Below are positions 1-12,077 of a stretch of 64,000 nt of DNA, piece after piece. The DNA comes from Panopea generosa (lineage: Eukaryota > Mollusca > Bivalvia > Adapedonta > Hiatellidae): the NCBI GenBank assembly GCA_029582155.1, contig CM055905.1, forward strand, positions 6,388,062-6,452,061, read 5' to 3'. The number at the start of each line of letters is the position of its first letter. Position 1 is the first letter of the stretch. Both the position numbers and the translations under genes were made by a program. The notes below the pieces were generated by a model. That model had not been told where the DNA came from and did no database searches. It saw only the letters and a program-made list of their open reading frames with translations.

Positions 1-1644
1 AATGGTACAACCTTACAATTAAACACACCTATTTATAGCTATATCTTGCACTAATCGTGAATAAAATTATCGATCATGATTTACCGCAAGTCGAATAGGC
101 TGTATCCGGTCCATTTTCACGTGCGCTCCGTGCACGCTTAACCAGGTGGTCTGTTGGATGTAATTTTTGCATTAACACATGTATTCTCCGATTGCGAATG
201 TGAAAATCGTTTGAAATATTGGATACTTTTAATGTGCAACATGCCAAGGTTAAATAATGACAATAGAAACCGAATTTTGGGACTTTTGCAAGGTGGATTA
301 ACACAAACTGTTGTTGATAGACGTTTTAACGTCAACCGTTCGACAATATCTCGGCTTGTTCAACGCTTCAACGCTGCCGGATCCGTTTCAGACCAACCCC
401 GACCGGGTGCAATGCGTGCAACCACGAGACATTATATCCGTCAACGTTATCTCCGTAATCGATTTCTGACGGCATCATCGACAGCCAACTTAGTCGTCGG
501 TACAAGGGGTCGGCCAATTCACCATACCACAGTGACCAATTGTTTGCGGGATTATGGGATACGTTGTCGGAGGCCTGTGAAAGTACCCGTTTTAAGTGCC
601 CAACATCGACGTGGGCGACTACAATGGGCACGTTATAACGCACAACGTCCTAATTGGAACAGTGTTGTGTTTTCCGATGAGTCCCGGTTCAATTTGTTCA
701 ATGCCGACGGCAGGATAAGAATATACTGTAGGCGCAACTAACGCTACGCCGATGTTTGCGTATAGGAACATGAACGTTACGGTGGTGGCGGCATAATGGT
801 TTGGGGGGCTATCAACTGGGACTTTAAGTCAGAACTGGTAATTTGCTATGGGAATTTAAATGCCAACCAGTATATCGCCCAGATTCTTACACCCAGTGTA
901 TTGCCCATGTTTCATGCACGTGACGGGTTGACGTTTCAACAGGATAATGCGCCCCCTCATCGGGCAAGAGTTACCATGAACTTCCTTAACGCACATGGCA
1001 TTCCCGTGTTAGCATGGCCGTCATTGTCTCCAGATCTAAATCCTATAGAGCACATGTTGGACGAGTTGGGACGTAAAATACGTCAACGTCCTAACGCTGC
1101 TACCACCGTACAAGAGCTCACTGCTGCACTCGTTGAAGAGTGGAATTGCATTCCACGTCAGGTGTACAGAACACTTTGCCGATCAATGCGATCTCGGATA
1201 CAGGAAGTCATTACCAAGCACGGTGGCCATACCCAGTACTTAGACTTTTGATGTCTGATGTCAGTGGAAGGACGATTAGATAACATTATCAACTAAATTG
1301 CCACTTGTTTTGTTATTGGCTGTTTAATTGAGATATTACTTAATAATTTGGCACCTTTGATATTTCTGTCACTGTTTTCAATCCGCAGATATACACCTCT
1401 AAGTCCAGTGTTGCGTTTTCATATCTCTTGAGTGTACATGGTATTGATGAGATGAACTTTGTTTAGAGAACGTCTCTGAAAACTGATCTCTATCCAAGAC
1501 GCTGCTGATGCAATAACCATATCAATTGAGCTGGTGTTAAATAAAGGTCAGATAAAACCCTGTTGATTTTTTTTTTGCAATTTCTTATATATCTCCTAAG
1601 TTATAGCATATTATACCCATGCACAGTTTCTTTTTCCGCTAGTG
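1..1644 (+). mobile_element. Tc1/mariner-like DNA transposon, 5' end outside window
   Basis: A cut-and-paste transposon identified by the DD34E transposase it carries (241-1251). The 3' flank runs to a likely terminal inverted repeat that ends CGCTAGTG at 1637-1644, followed by TA, the usual Tc1/mariner target. I did not find the matching 5' terminal repeat (expected to start CACTAGCGG), so the left end probably lies before base 1. The 5' leader and the 3' region of about 390 bases hold no other gene. Family assignment is firm; exact ends are inferred. Confidence 0.75.
241..1251 (+). pseudogene. Tc1-like transposase with two in-frame stops
   Basis: The reading frame stays in register for about 336 codons, the usual length for a Tc1 transposase, but has TAA at 739-741 and TAG at 763-765. 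The ATG at 241 is preferred over the upstream one at 154 because MPRLNND leads straight into the helix-turn-helix region, with TQTVVDRRFNVNRSTISRLV as the first paired-like DNA-binding motif. The catalytic triad is intact: D in FSDESRFN, D in QQDNAPPH, and E in SPDLNPIEH with 34 residues between the last two (DD34E). GGGIMVWGAI is the usual catalytic-core motif. The two stops lie 24 bases apart between the first and second catalytic Asp and truncate the protein, so this copy should be inactive. No frameshift is needed to read the rest, so inactivation looks recent. Confidence 0.9.
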
Positions 1645-1766
1645 TACTATTAAAACAGTAGACTTGGTCATGAGTAAAAGGCCATGAAAACAAATTTAAT
1701 CATAAATACATTTTAAAATTTGAAATGTTTTACAAATATTTTTCTCTAATTTATGAAAAGTATTTA

Positions 1767-1944
1767 CAGTTGAACCTGCCTAAGTGGCCACCTGTATTAA
1801 GCAGTCACTTGCCTTAAGCAGCCAGCCAGTTAACTTCTCAAATAGAAATTTTGTTCTAAATTTAATTTGTTTTAAGCAACAATCTGCCTTAAGCTGCCAG
1901 ATTGTGTTCCTCCATTGGCTGACTGCTTAATGCAGGTTTGACTG
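1767..1944. mobile_element. 178-bp MITE with pogo-like termini
   Basis: The segment starts CAGTTGAACCTGCC and ends GCAGGTTTGACTG, near-perfect inverted repeats. It is flanked by TA on both sides (1765-1766 and 1945-1946). TA target duplication plus CAG termini is the pattern of pogo/Tigger-type mariner relatives. The interior repeats a CTTAAGC(A/T)G(C)CAG motif several times and has no coding potential. Non-autonomous status is inferred from its size. Confidence 0.6.
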
Positions 1945-2158
1945 TAATTAGAAATACCCAATTTTACCATGTGTCCTTTCCAAAACTACACAGTAGAAGG
2001 TCTTACTGCTGTTAAGGCATAATTAGAATAAATCTATAGTTAACATCAATAGTGGGTTCAGTAGTGCTGATTTTACTGGAAATTGTTCAATATATTTCTA
2101 ACTTAATATATACATATTAAGCTGACAGTTGTGCCATTATTAATTTGTTTTATTTGCA

Positions 2159-3790
2159 GGCAGAAAGAGGCTACCAACTTTTTCACTGTACCGGAAGTTT
2201 TAAACAATGATATTTTGCCCGACATAGAAATAAGTGATGAGAATTCATTTGATGAGGAATTTGATGATATTATCAAAACAATAAATTTGCAAGGTAATCA
2301 AATAGAAATACCTGAAGATTTGAATTTGAACATGATAACAGAAAAACTGTAAACAGATGAAGTTTTAACTTATTTTCAGTACAATACAAACTGTAGTCTA
2401 AATAATTTGGATAGGTTGAAATACTTAAACTTTTGCCAAGGAGAGTACAATAAAATCATGTCATTAATAGAAACTCTAAAATTTGAAGGACCAGTTAAAG
2501 CTAAAGATCTTGGGCAATTCTATTCATCTATTGGTGAACACTTAAACAGTGCTGAATTTCTTTTGAGTTGCATGTTATTATTTGAAAATGAAGCACTCAC
2601 AGTAGAACACAAACATATATGTTTCAATATATCTGTAGAAATTAGAAAATATATACTAAAGAAAAAGGCTGAAGTTTACCCAAGTTCTGAGAAAAAATCA
2701 GATCTGTAACAAACGCATCACGCGCAAGGATTGGATACATTGGTGGATATTAAGGTTTAAGATGATCAACAAAATGACAGCTTTAAGGTATACAAAAACT
2801 GTAGAAGGATAACAGGGTTATGATGAAGCAGTGTGTGCCACACAAATTATGTATTCCTTAAGAGTAGATGAACAATACATTCTTGGCAATAGTACTGAAC
2901 CTGATTCATTGTTAGATACAACCAGAAAGCAAAATCTTAACAGAGGACTCACTAATATTCTGATCCTTTACCAGTATTCAAATTTTTCATAAAACTTTCA
3001 GAATTTTGCCTGGCTATGATTACCAGTGAAAACTTCAACACACATGGAAGTGATTTTTTGAGTCATGTAAAAAAAAACAACTTATGAGAACAATGATTTA
3101 TTTCAAAGCTTTTACAGTGTTATTGAAAATCAGGGCACAGAAAAAACAAGTGAACTTTTAAATAGAGAAGAAACAAGTGTTGATAAACAGAAAATAATAA
3201 ATATTATTTTTCAAAAAATCGTTAAACTGTATTTACTTGTGATTTTTGGACAATTCAGGAAAGACCTCATAGACATTTATCAAGTTCATAAAAAAATGGC
3301 ACACAGAAAGCAAATTTTGGTTTCTAAACAGGTTAAAAAAGATAAAAGAAAACGTGATTTAAATGAAGATCAAGTACAGGAAAATGTACAGACAAATGAA
3401 GAAAATAAAACCAAAAAAAGAAAAAGAAGAACAAAAGGGAAAAATAATGACGCCTCAATCAGTAAAAATGATGAGCCTCCTGATGAAAACCAATCTTCAT
3501 CAAATGTTGATTTTGAATGTGAGCAGAGACCAGAGTCATCCTGCACTTCCGAGTTGAACAAATCTCCTGTGCCAGGTACTTCACAGGATGAGCCACTGAA
3601 GTGTCCTTATAATGAAGATGAGTTTTCAAAATGTAAAAAATGTTTAACTATTACAAAAGACACAGAATGGATACAATGCGACGGTTGTTCCGCATGGCTA
3701 CACCGTACATGTGCCGGACTGAAACACCACATGAAATGGAAAACATTTAATAGAAAAGGCTGCATCTTTTATTGCAGTGAATGTGTATAA
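2159..3790 (+). pseudogene. Broken PHD-finger protein gene
   Basis: Three open blocks lie in order on one strand. The block at 2159-2709 begins after a good splice acceptor (TTTATTTGCAG at 2148-2158) and stays in one frame except for a TAA at 2350-2352; past it, coding-like text resumes (EGPVKAKDLGQFYSSIGEHL at about 2487-2546). Between 2710 and 3238 the frame is shifted and stop-ridden. The block at 3239-3790 has a lysine-rich middle and ends in a PHD finger: CKKC, then CDGC, then H and C in WLHRTC, then CSEC, the Cys4-His-Cys3 zinc-binding order. PHD fingers read histone tails, so a chromatin or transposon-associated role is possible. I do not recognise the rest of the protein. It may be a decayed host gene or a cargo/ORF of a DNA transposon; stops and frameshifts make it non-functional as read. 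Confidence 0.55.
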
Positions 3791-4048
3791 CTTTATAACA
3801 ACACAGAAACATCATTTACCATGTAACTTTAGGCATTTTGTCCGTAATTGATGTAGTTTACTACAAAATAACTTGCTTAAAAAATAGCGCGGGTCTTTAC
3901 ATACAGCTGATCAATTAGCCAATGTTTACAAAGTACTGGTTCCCTAACTTACCTATATGTATAACGACGAAACCGGAACTCTCTAATTTTATGCCGCAGC
4001 TACTTCTGGGTCAAGAAAATTGTAAGCGCAGGCCTGCAGTTATAAAAT

Positions 4049-5065
4049 GTTTTTTTTTTTTATTTTTATTTTTTTTTTATTTATTTATTTGTGATAATAT
4101 ATATGTCATAAATACAAAGATACGTCAAACACATTAACATACAATAATACAGAAGCAATAACATGTATTTTAAATAATATATTAAACTAGTTGATTATCT
4201 AATATAATATATATCAGATATCACAGATTAATATTTTATCTTGTTACACAATAATAATTTTGAGAACATATATATTTCACAGGATAATCCATAAAGTTTT
4301 ACAACTTATTTCCAATGGGGTCCTTTTTAAAAATAATGTCATGGATAAATATATTAGCATTTATTACAAAACTTATGAAATTATTCTTTGTTATTCATCA
4401 AATATATTTAAAATATGTATCGCAGCTATAAATCCACATTAATAATAATAAAAATATTAAAAAAAAATAATAATAATTTAATAAAAAGTGAATTCACATT
4501 TATTCTACATTTTCCAATTGCACGAATAGATAATTCTTCACTTCTTTTTTAAATTTATGCTTTTTTCTAATTTCCTTAATAGTATGGGGTAATTGATTCC
4601 AATCCAAAATGCCATTATATAAGAAAGTTGATGTTGTAAAACTATTAACACATACATGGCACAATAAAATTAAAAGTACTTCCTCTAGTTGCATGATGGT
4701 GTGAATTAGACACCGTTGTAAAATTTTCTTGAAGATAAGATGGACAAGAATTGTTAAAAATCTTCTGAACTTGATTCAATCTTAATTGTCTATTTCTATT
4801 TTCAATGTCAAGTATTCCAAGATCTTTAAATTTTGACGCAGACAAAGTAGCTCTAATATCAGCTGAGAATAAATCTAATCATTTTATTTTGAGCAACTTG
4901 TAGCTTTTTCTTTAACTTTTTTGTAAGACTACTATACCATGAAGAACATGCATAATCAAAATGACACTGTATCAAAGAATTACAAAGAGTCTTTCTTAGG
5001 GATAAATTTAAGTAGTGTTTGTGTCTATACAAAATTTTATTCTGTTGACTTGATTTCATCGAAGA
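4049..5065 (-). mobile_element. 5'-truncated LINE fragment with A-rich 3' tail
   Basis: A minus-strand non-LTR retrotransposon remnant. The coding end (4500-5059) is followed on the minus strand by about 400 bases of AT-rich 3' UTR ending in an A/AAATA-rich tail, seen on the plus strand as the T-rich run at 4049-4090. A target-primed tail and 5' truncation are the expected signature of LINE insertion. The 5' boundary near 5065 is where coding similarity stops; I saw no clear target duplication. Confidence 0.65.
4500..5059 (-). pseudogene. C-terminal end of LINE reverse transcriptase, frameshifted
   Basis: Three overlapping minus-strand pieces (4859-5059, 4645-4845, 4500-4694) read in order as the C-terminal third of a jockey/CR1-type ORF2. 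Recognisable text includes FDYACSSWYSSL, LQVAQNKMIRFIL and DWNQLPHTIKEI, which in this group follow the RT palm and thumb. The RT catalytic YADD region is absent because of the 5' truncation. Two frame changes break the reading. Exact clade is not assigned. Confidence 0.7.
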
Positions 5066-5797
5066 CTGGCTGTACTACGTCGAACGAGAGAAAATCTCTG
5101 GTGGTAAGTTTAAAAGAATGGTTGATTTTATTATTTGCAATAGTTTATTCGGCGCTAAAAGCTGTAACGAATGCATTTGTTACATGTTTTTGTATGCGTG
5201 TTTGCAACCAGATCTAACGCGATCTTGTCCGACCTGAGTTTCTTCGACTTTGTCTGCCTGCTGTGTCAAAGCCGTTGAAAAAAGGTTGAAACCGATGTTT
5301 GTCTGCGTTTCTTTGAACTATCCCGTAACAATTGAGACCGTAATGGCCGAGATCGAGCCAAAATTGAATGTGCTACGATCGCAAGTGCAGGTGATGTCGT
5401 GTTTTTGAGAGAAAAATCCCAGGTTTATAAAGGAAGGAAAAATGAAAAATTGCTGGACTAAACAAAAGCTATTTTCTGTTTGAATTGTTGTTATTTGTAA
5501 GTGTTTAAGATATTTTTGTGCCATTTTGTGGGTTTTCAGGGTTGTAGATTGAGGGTGGGGGTGTGGCGGGGGTCACCCCATGGGAGTCCAATCAACGCGT
5601 CTAGCACCTGTGGTTACGTCTACCTACCGATTCGTCTACCTTATTTTAGTGTTGAAAAGACGAGTGGTTTCGTCTACCTTATTTTATATAGTGTTATGTC
5701 AATTTTGTATAGTGATATGTGGCACGTCAATTAACGAGGTGTGATAATCGAATATACGGCAAGAAGATTTTGGATAGGTGAGAATTCTGGGCTATAA
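5066..5797. other. No gene recognised
   Basis: AT-rich spacer between the LINE remnant and the hAT element. It contains a short internal duplication in which the phrase TCGTCTACCTTATTTTA recurs around 5630-5690, and G-rich text near 5553-5580. No supported ORF, RNA gene or clear transposon end was found. Confidence 0.4.
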
Positions 5798-8063
5798 TTA
5801 TATGTAGTCAAGTTTTTCATTGAAAAGTATTATTTTGTTTGTTTTTAATATGCCCGTAGCTGCCCGTTTCCTAGGTTTATACTCCTGCATAAGCCTTCTC
5901 TTTCTTCTGTTTTTAGAAGTAAGCCATAACTTACAGGCTGGTACTGGGTCATAATCTCTGACCATTGGTCCACACAAGATGATGTTCAATAAAATGTCTA
6001 ATTTTTCACTCTTTAGTGAGGATCTAAACTTGTTCTTTAGTCGATTTTTGGTTACTAAATGTGCGTTCACATTCTACACTAGTAACCATCAGACAGAGAG
6101 CCAACTTAGCAAGTATTGCAATATTGGGGTAGATGCTATGGTGGAGCGGAATCATCCTCTTGCATATTTCACTCACTGTTAACTTTGAAAATGACCCCTT
6201 TACTATAGCACAAAATCCAGGCCATTCCTTCACCAAGGCTGTTTATAATTGGAGCAATCACAGTTTCTGTCTCGCAGAGACCTTCAATTTGTAAGTCACC
6301 TTGGATAACTTTTACTTTCTTTTCTGTCCCATAGACATTGGCCAGGGATTCCACTGCTTCCTTATTTTCATTGTCAGATGAAATTGTTCTGTTATGGGCT
6401 CAAACACATGTGCCATGTTCTCAAGAATTTGGGTGCTCTCCTTCACAAACATTAATGTTCTTTGAAATATTTGTTATATATTCCATCTTCACAGTCTCAA
6501 ACTGTATGTCTATGTGTTTGCCTTAGTTCTCCAGTTCTTCACCCCTGTATGATGCTTTGTCCTCTGTTATTTCAATTGTTTGTTTCATCTCAACCAAGCA
6601 TTCAACATCACTGGTTTTCATATCCTCTAATTTTCCGAATGTGCTTTCCACTACTGGTGGTATCTCACTGAATAGCAAATCTTGTTTCTGGAGGTGACAG
6701 CTAAGGGCTGCTAATTCACTATGGATATCAAGCATGAATGCAATCAACAGTGCCACTTTGTAGTAACAAAAATACTTGTGTAGGCCCTTGGCTGTGTCAT
6801 TTTTGTCATTTGCAAACTTTGACAGTGTTGCTAAAACTGACCCATAACACATGTACACAGCACAGACCGCATTCTTCAAGCCAAGCCAGTGGATAGAATG
6901 TGGCTCCTTTATTGCCAACTCTGGCTCATCCAGAAGTTGCTGAATTGATTTCAATGCAGTTGTTCGATTTGATGAACCTTTCATGAAATTGTACATAGCA
7001 CTGAACTTGTCCCTGAACTTCAGAAGGATTTCATTCTTTTTTATGGAATCTGTAAGGGCAAGATTCAGTCTGTGTGCAAAACAATGTGTCTGAATTGCAA
7101 ATGGTGTATACTTAGCCTGCATTTGCACACCAACACCTGTTTTTCTCCCTAGCATAACACTAGCCCCATCAGTTGCTAAGGATACACAATGTGACATATT
7201 GACTCCCAACTCTTTAAGAGAGTTGTAAGTGGCATTAACTATGGAAGTGGTACAGCAATCTTGTATGCTTACATTGGCTATATTTTTCTTGACTGGCTCT
7301 CCATATTTTACATATCAAATGCATATGGCCAAATGTTTCTCTATCACAATGTCTGTGCTCTCATCTAACATCAGAGAAAAATATTCCGAGTCATTTATTT
7401 CATTAACCATTGATTTTTTTAACACTGTTGAAATACATTGTTGAATGTCAGTTATGGTTGTCCAGCTTAAATTTGTATACTGCATATCAACCTTGTTCAA
7501 AGTTTGTAATTCCAGCATGTCATTAACTTTTTCGGATGGCATCTCATTTTTGGCAAGACTATAAATAGTTCTGATCAAAAATATATCTTGGTCAGTGACA
7601 TTTTCCTCAGATATCACTGTTTCATTACAGTTAATGTCAATGTTCACATTTTTATTAAAAAAAAAAGCTTCTCAGCACTGATATGGTCCTTTGACTCATT
7701 GTGTCTTTCCACGGACGATCTCTGTATATTGGGTGTCCCTTCATCAGACCAAACATTTTTAAAATTCAACTGAGTACGATATGTACATTTAAGCCGTTTC
7801 TCAGTGTCATTTATTTCCACAATTTCCAACCATGGAAACGAATGTTTCCCGGTTTCATACGTCTTTTACTTATTTTGTTACCATCGTGTTTTTCTGTTAA
7901 AGTTTTTGCTGATTCTACACGAGCTACAGCCGTGTAAACTGTATCTAAAATAATGGGGGTAACGATTGACTTCGCATATTGATCGGTATTGGGTTGAAAA
8001 AAAATTTAATATTGAATTATTTGGAGTTGAAACTGTCGTTGTTTTTCTACCTATCTTCGACAT
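5798..8063 (-). pseudogene. hAT transposase (ZNF862/KIAA1586-like), multiply frameshifted
   Basis: Minus-strand pieces read in order. N-terminal material is at 7878-8063. A possible degraded BED/TTF-like segment is at 7644-7829. The piece at 7315-7647 ends FSLMLDESTDIVIEKHLAI, the conserved start of the RNase-H-like catalytic domain with its first Asp. The piece at 6523-7209 carries SLATDGASVMLG with the second Asp and the hAT-typical THCFAHRLNLAL block. The piece at 6024-6236 holds the C-terminal dimerisation motif (LALCLMVTSVECERTFSNQK). A tail lies at 5798-6070. At least four frame changes separate the pieces, so no active protein is possible. The order and motifs make the family call firm. 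Confidence 0.85.
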
Positions 8064-8457
8064 TTTTTTTGCATCGTCGTAGAAAAAGTCAGGACAAACG
8101 CTTTATTTTACTTTACACGCAATGAGCGCTAAATTGACTCCGATTAAAATGGACTGACCCGATGGTTATATAGCGTCTTCATCACACAGACGTTTGCTTT
8201 TAAACCACGTGGCGACATGCAAGCTGTTGAACAATCGGGTTTTTTTTACGGACAGTCTATACTAATAGAATTTACTTCCGGAAAATTGATAATATGTTTT
8301 CGAGGATTGCTTACATTGGTTACGCACGTTACTTAAAAGTCATTGCGTGAAAGTAAAAAGCGTTGCGTATTCGATACGCATCATGATTGATTTCTTTGCG
8401 TATCTAGCAATTTTTATTGAGTGAAATACGCTGATACGCTGCTTATCTGGGGCACTG
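5798..8457 (-). mobile_element. Decayed hAT transposon
   Basis: A hAT-family element read on the minus strand. On that strand it begins CAGTGCCCCAGATAAG (plus-strand end at 8457), a typical hAT terminus that is nearly shared with the separate element at 48384-50182. The transposase remains (5798-8063) lie inside. The opposite terminus was not identified with confidence; CAGGG near 5540 was considered but lacks a matching 8-bp target duplication. The span given for the left end is therefore only the end of coding similarity. Confidence 0.65.
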
Positions 8458-9029
8458 TTTTGGTATATAGATTTATATATTGATTTTCTTTATTGTTGTT
8501 TCTGCGTTAAACTATATGAAAACGGACGGGACTACGAGGTATATGCCAATTAGTCGTGCTGTGTCGAATTTAATTGTAACACCTCTTGTGTGTAATCACG
8601 TTGAAAGTTTCTGATATTATCTGCAATCTGATTGGCTTACAACTGATAAAGGCGGAGCTTATGTATCTTGGTCATCTTTAGGACAATGATTGACATTTGC
8701 AGTGTAAATTAGTTTGTTTTTACAACAAATTGCACTGGAGTGAAAATATAATACACAGGATATTGTGATTGCGGGAGATTTTGACTCGCGTCTGGGAGTC
8801 ACGGGTGTATATTTAATACATGCCAACACATAGAAATGGACTTCCAACCACAAAATCTGGAGATGTTTTGCAATTTAACGCGTAAAACCCTCCGTTCATG
8901 ATTTCATTTTTGACTTTCCAGATTTAGGGGTTAGGGGTCAAATGACTCCACTTTTGAGCCAGCATTCACTTAGGTGAGATTCTACCAAGTAACTACCTTG
9001 AAAATGTGGTTAGGGTGGATGAAAAGGAG
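8458..9029. other. No intact gene; weak LINE endonuclease trace
   Basis: Mostly unassigned sequence. Around 8760-8800 the plus strand reads IVIAGDFDSRLG, reminiscent of the GDFN box of APE-type LINE endonucleases. It is isolated, so it may be either a deleted part of the LINE that follows or chance. Confidence 0.3.
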
Positions 9030-10340
9030 GAGGCGATGGAGTAATCATTGCAGCAAAAGATGATTGTATCTGCAGTGAGGTTCAGAGTTGCAAACTGATT
9101 GTGAGATTTCCTGGATGAAGATGGAGATTGCTGGATGTAAGTCCCTCCTAGTCTGTGTCAGTGATCATGACGCAGTCCTGACAGAGGTTAATGTCAAACC
9201 AACAAGAAACAACTCCCAGAAAGATCCGTATTTACAGAAAAGCTGATTGGGATGGTCTTAAGTCACACATGGTCTCCTTTGGGATAAGCCTGAAACAAAG
9301 CTCTGACACTTCCACCACTGTAAACCAACTTTGGGAAAACATAACATCCGAACTTGAACGAGCCATTGACCGATTCATACCACACAAAATTGCAAAATCA
9401 AAAGACAAGACATCCGTGGATTAATGGCACTATCAGACACCTCATTAGAAAAAGGGACAAACTCTATTTTGGTCTTTATAAACGACCTCCCAGAGTACGT
9501 CACCCACAGTACAGTCCGTTTTTTGCAGATGACACACTGTTGTATCTATCCATACACAATCCGAACGATTGCGACAAGCTACAAGATGATCTCCAAAATC
9601 TTGAAAGATGGGAAGCCGACGGGCAGATGTCGTTTCACCCTGACAAGTGTGAGGTGATTCATATCACCACTAAAAGAACCCCTATTCTATACAGCTATTC
9701 TCTTCATGGTCATAGTACACTCTCATTCGTGTCACTGATGAGGTATCTTGGTGTTAGCATTAGCCATGAAATAAACATATTAACTATGTCTCCTCTAAAG
9801 CCAAACAGACTCTAGGTTTTCTGAAACGCAATCCAAAGTGCACCACCAAGGGAAAGGAAGGTGACCTCACTAATCACACATTAGCCTGCCAATTCGAAAT
9901 GGTACAGAGTAGAGCAACTAGATGGGTTACAAACAGGTATCATAACACATCAAGTGTTACCGACATGCTGCACAATTTGGAGTAGAGATCTCCCGAGCAA
10001 AGATGAGTATGCTTTACAAAATTCGAAACTATCTGGTAGCCATAAATGAGGATGATTACCTCACCAGAGGCATGGGTTGACGCCAACATCAATACCATCA
10101 GCTTAGTGCAGACAGGGATTCCACACGATTTTCTTTTTTCCCCAAGAACAATTGTGCACTGGAATCAGCTCCCCGCTCACACCTGTCTGGCAGAGTCGCT
10201 GGATTCCTTCAAGGCCCAGGTCTTGAAGACCCAGAACTCGAGGCTCATTTAATTCTTAAACTCTTCTGTCCTCTTTTATTCTTTCCATCTCTTAAATTCC
10301 TTTTATCTTTACTAGTTCTCCTGCTCTAACTCATCTTTTT
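9030..10340 (+). mobile_element. Internally deleted jockey-like LINE
   Basis: A plus-strand non-LTR retrotransposon with several internal deletions. The endonuclease start-like text GGGVIIAAKDDCICSEV (about 9028-9080) jumps to the endonuclease end motif SDHDAVLTEVNVKP (about 9160-9200). That is followed by the linker to RT, then by the RT palm and C-terminal tail. It ends just before the next element at 10341; its 3' UTR is the T/C-rich stretch 10253-10340. No target duplication was identified. Confidence 0.65.
9191..10252 (+). pseudogene. LINE ORF2 remnant (linker, RT palm, C-terminus)
   Basis: Coding text runs across frames. KIRIYRKADWDGL to DRFIPHKI (9191-9424) is the usual endonuclease-RT linker. 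It then drops directly into FINDLPEYV and FADDTLLYL (about 9475-9545), the RT palm box with the catalytic Asp pair intact. So the fingers and first half of the RT are deleted. The C-terminal section includes MVQSRATRWV and, at 10046-10252, TIVHWNQLPAHTCLAESLDS. Frame changes and stops lie between about 9815 and 10046. Non-functional; jockey/CR1-type by motif style. Confidence 0.75.
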
Positions 10341-11449
10341 AGCTCACCTGAGCCGAAGGCTCACTGGTGAGCTTTTGTGATCGCCTGGTGTCCATCGTCT
10401 GTCGTCCGTCGTTAATTTAAGCTTCTAACAACTTCTCCTCTGAAACCACTGGGCCAATTTTGATATTACTTCACAGAAATGTTCCTTGGGTGACCCTCTA
10501 CCAAGTTTGTTCAAGCCATCTTGATTCGTCAAAAACATGGCTGCCAGGGGGCAGGGCAAGTTTAATTAGTAAAAACTTAAAAAATGTTCTTGTAACTCTG
10601 GCTGGATTTTAAAATAATTTCAGAGAAATGTTCCTTGGGTGACTCTCTACCAAGTTTGTTCAAGCCATCTTGATTCTTTAAAAAAAACATGGCCGCCAGG
10701 GGGCGGCGCAAGTTTAATTAGTAAAAATTTAAAAATCTTTTTGTCAGAAACTACTGGCTCGATTTTAAAATGATTTCGCAGAAATGTTTCTTGGGTGACC
10801 CTCTACCAAGTTTGTTCAAGCCATATTGATTCATCAAAAAACATGGCCGCCAGGGGTCGGCGCAAGTTTATTAAGTAAAAACTTAAAAAATCTTCTTGTC
10901 AGAAACAACTGGCTGGATTTTAAAGTAATTTCACAGAAATGTTCTTTGAAGGACCCTTCACCAAGTTTGTTCAAACTGTAGTGATTCTTCAAAATCATGG
11001 CGGCCATGGGGTGGGGTTAGTTTACTATATAAGCAATAGTAAAAACTTAAAAAATCTTCTTGTCAGAATCCACCGGATCGATTTTAAAACAATTTTGCAG
11101 AAATGTTCCTTGGGCGACTCTTTACCAAGTTTGTTCAAGCCGTTGTGATTTGTTATAAAACATGACTGCCACAGTGAGGTGCTAGTTTACTATATAGGCA
11201 GTTATAGTAAAAACTTCAAAAGCCATCTTGTCAGAATCTACTTACCTGATTTCGATGTAATTTCACTGACATTTACCAAGTTTGAACTCTTCTACGCATC
11301 TGTTACATCTTCAAAACAAATCAAAATTCTAACTACCCGCCCATTTCGTTTTTCTGGAATTTTGAGTGTACATGTATTATATAATCTAAATAAGTTGGGT
11401 GACTCAAGGTCACTCAGGTGAGCGATATAGGGCCATCTTGGCCCTATTG
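10341..11449 (+). mobile_element. Hairpin-ended repeat element, family A (Helentron-like?)
   Basis: Starts AGCTCACCTGAGC after a T run and ends with the hairpin AGGGCCATCTTGGCCCT plus ATTG at 11431-11449. The 5' motif recurs inverted just before the 3' hairpin (CACTCAGGTGAGCG). The body holds about five imperfect tandem units of about 155 bp with the phrases CAAGTTTGTTCAAGCC and ACATGGCCGCCAGGGG. Near the 5' end is a CGTC-rich block (GTCTGTCGTCCGTCG). Subterminal inverted repeat, tandem body and 3' hairpin match non-autonomous Helentrons (HINE/DINE type). The class call is inference; no transposase is present. Open frames here (for example 10939-11148) reflect repeat units and are not genes. 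Confidence 0.55.
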
Positions 11450-12077
11450 TTCATTTTCAAAAAAAAATTCTTCTAGCACTCCACTGGGGATAATACTCAA
11501 GTTGAGGGTTTACCAGTATATCGGTAAAAGCAAAAACAAAAAACCGCGAATGCTCGTATAATAGTATTATCTCACACATGCGCACTTAGAATTTATTATC
11601 TGGGCACAGTGTGACAATTCAAATGGATGAGTGCATTGAAAATACTGTACACCGGTAAGATTTCTTGGGAGGGTGTCAACATTTTTTGCCCTCTTTTTAG
11701 CAAACTAACAGTGCAAAAATTCATAAGTGTTCAAACTTGCTGTTTATGTTGATTTGAATCTTTAATGATATTTTTCATACAGGACTTGCTTAAAATTATA
11801 TGAAAATTTAATCCAGTCCGAATGACTGATTCGCAGTAATATGTTTACAAGGAAATAAATTAAAATGGCCGACTGTGTATCATTATAACCACTGTCTTTT
11901 CATGACTTTATCATTTTCAAAGGTATATTTATAAGAAATAACTTATAAGGATTATTCAAGACAATGAAGTAACTTCATTACTGTTTATTATGGATATCGT
12001 CATTTACACGGTTGATGAAGTTTTAGACTCGCGGTAATAGGTATAACCAGTATATAATATGTTATTAATTAATTTTT
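11450..12077. other. No gene recognised
   Basis: AT-rich spacer between two hairpin-ended elements. No ORF with family resemblance, RNA gene or tandem structure was noticed. Confidence 0.4.

Noticed and set aside
5540-5560. CAGGG as the second terminus of the hAT element
   Set aside because: Only about half of the bases match the other end, and the flanking 8-mers differ.
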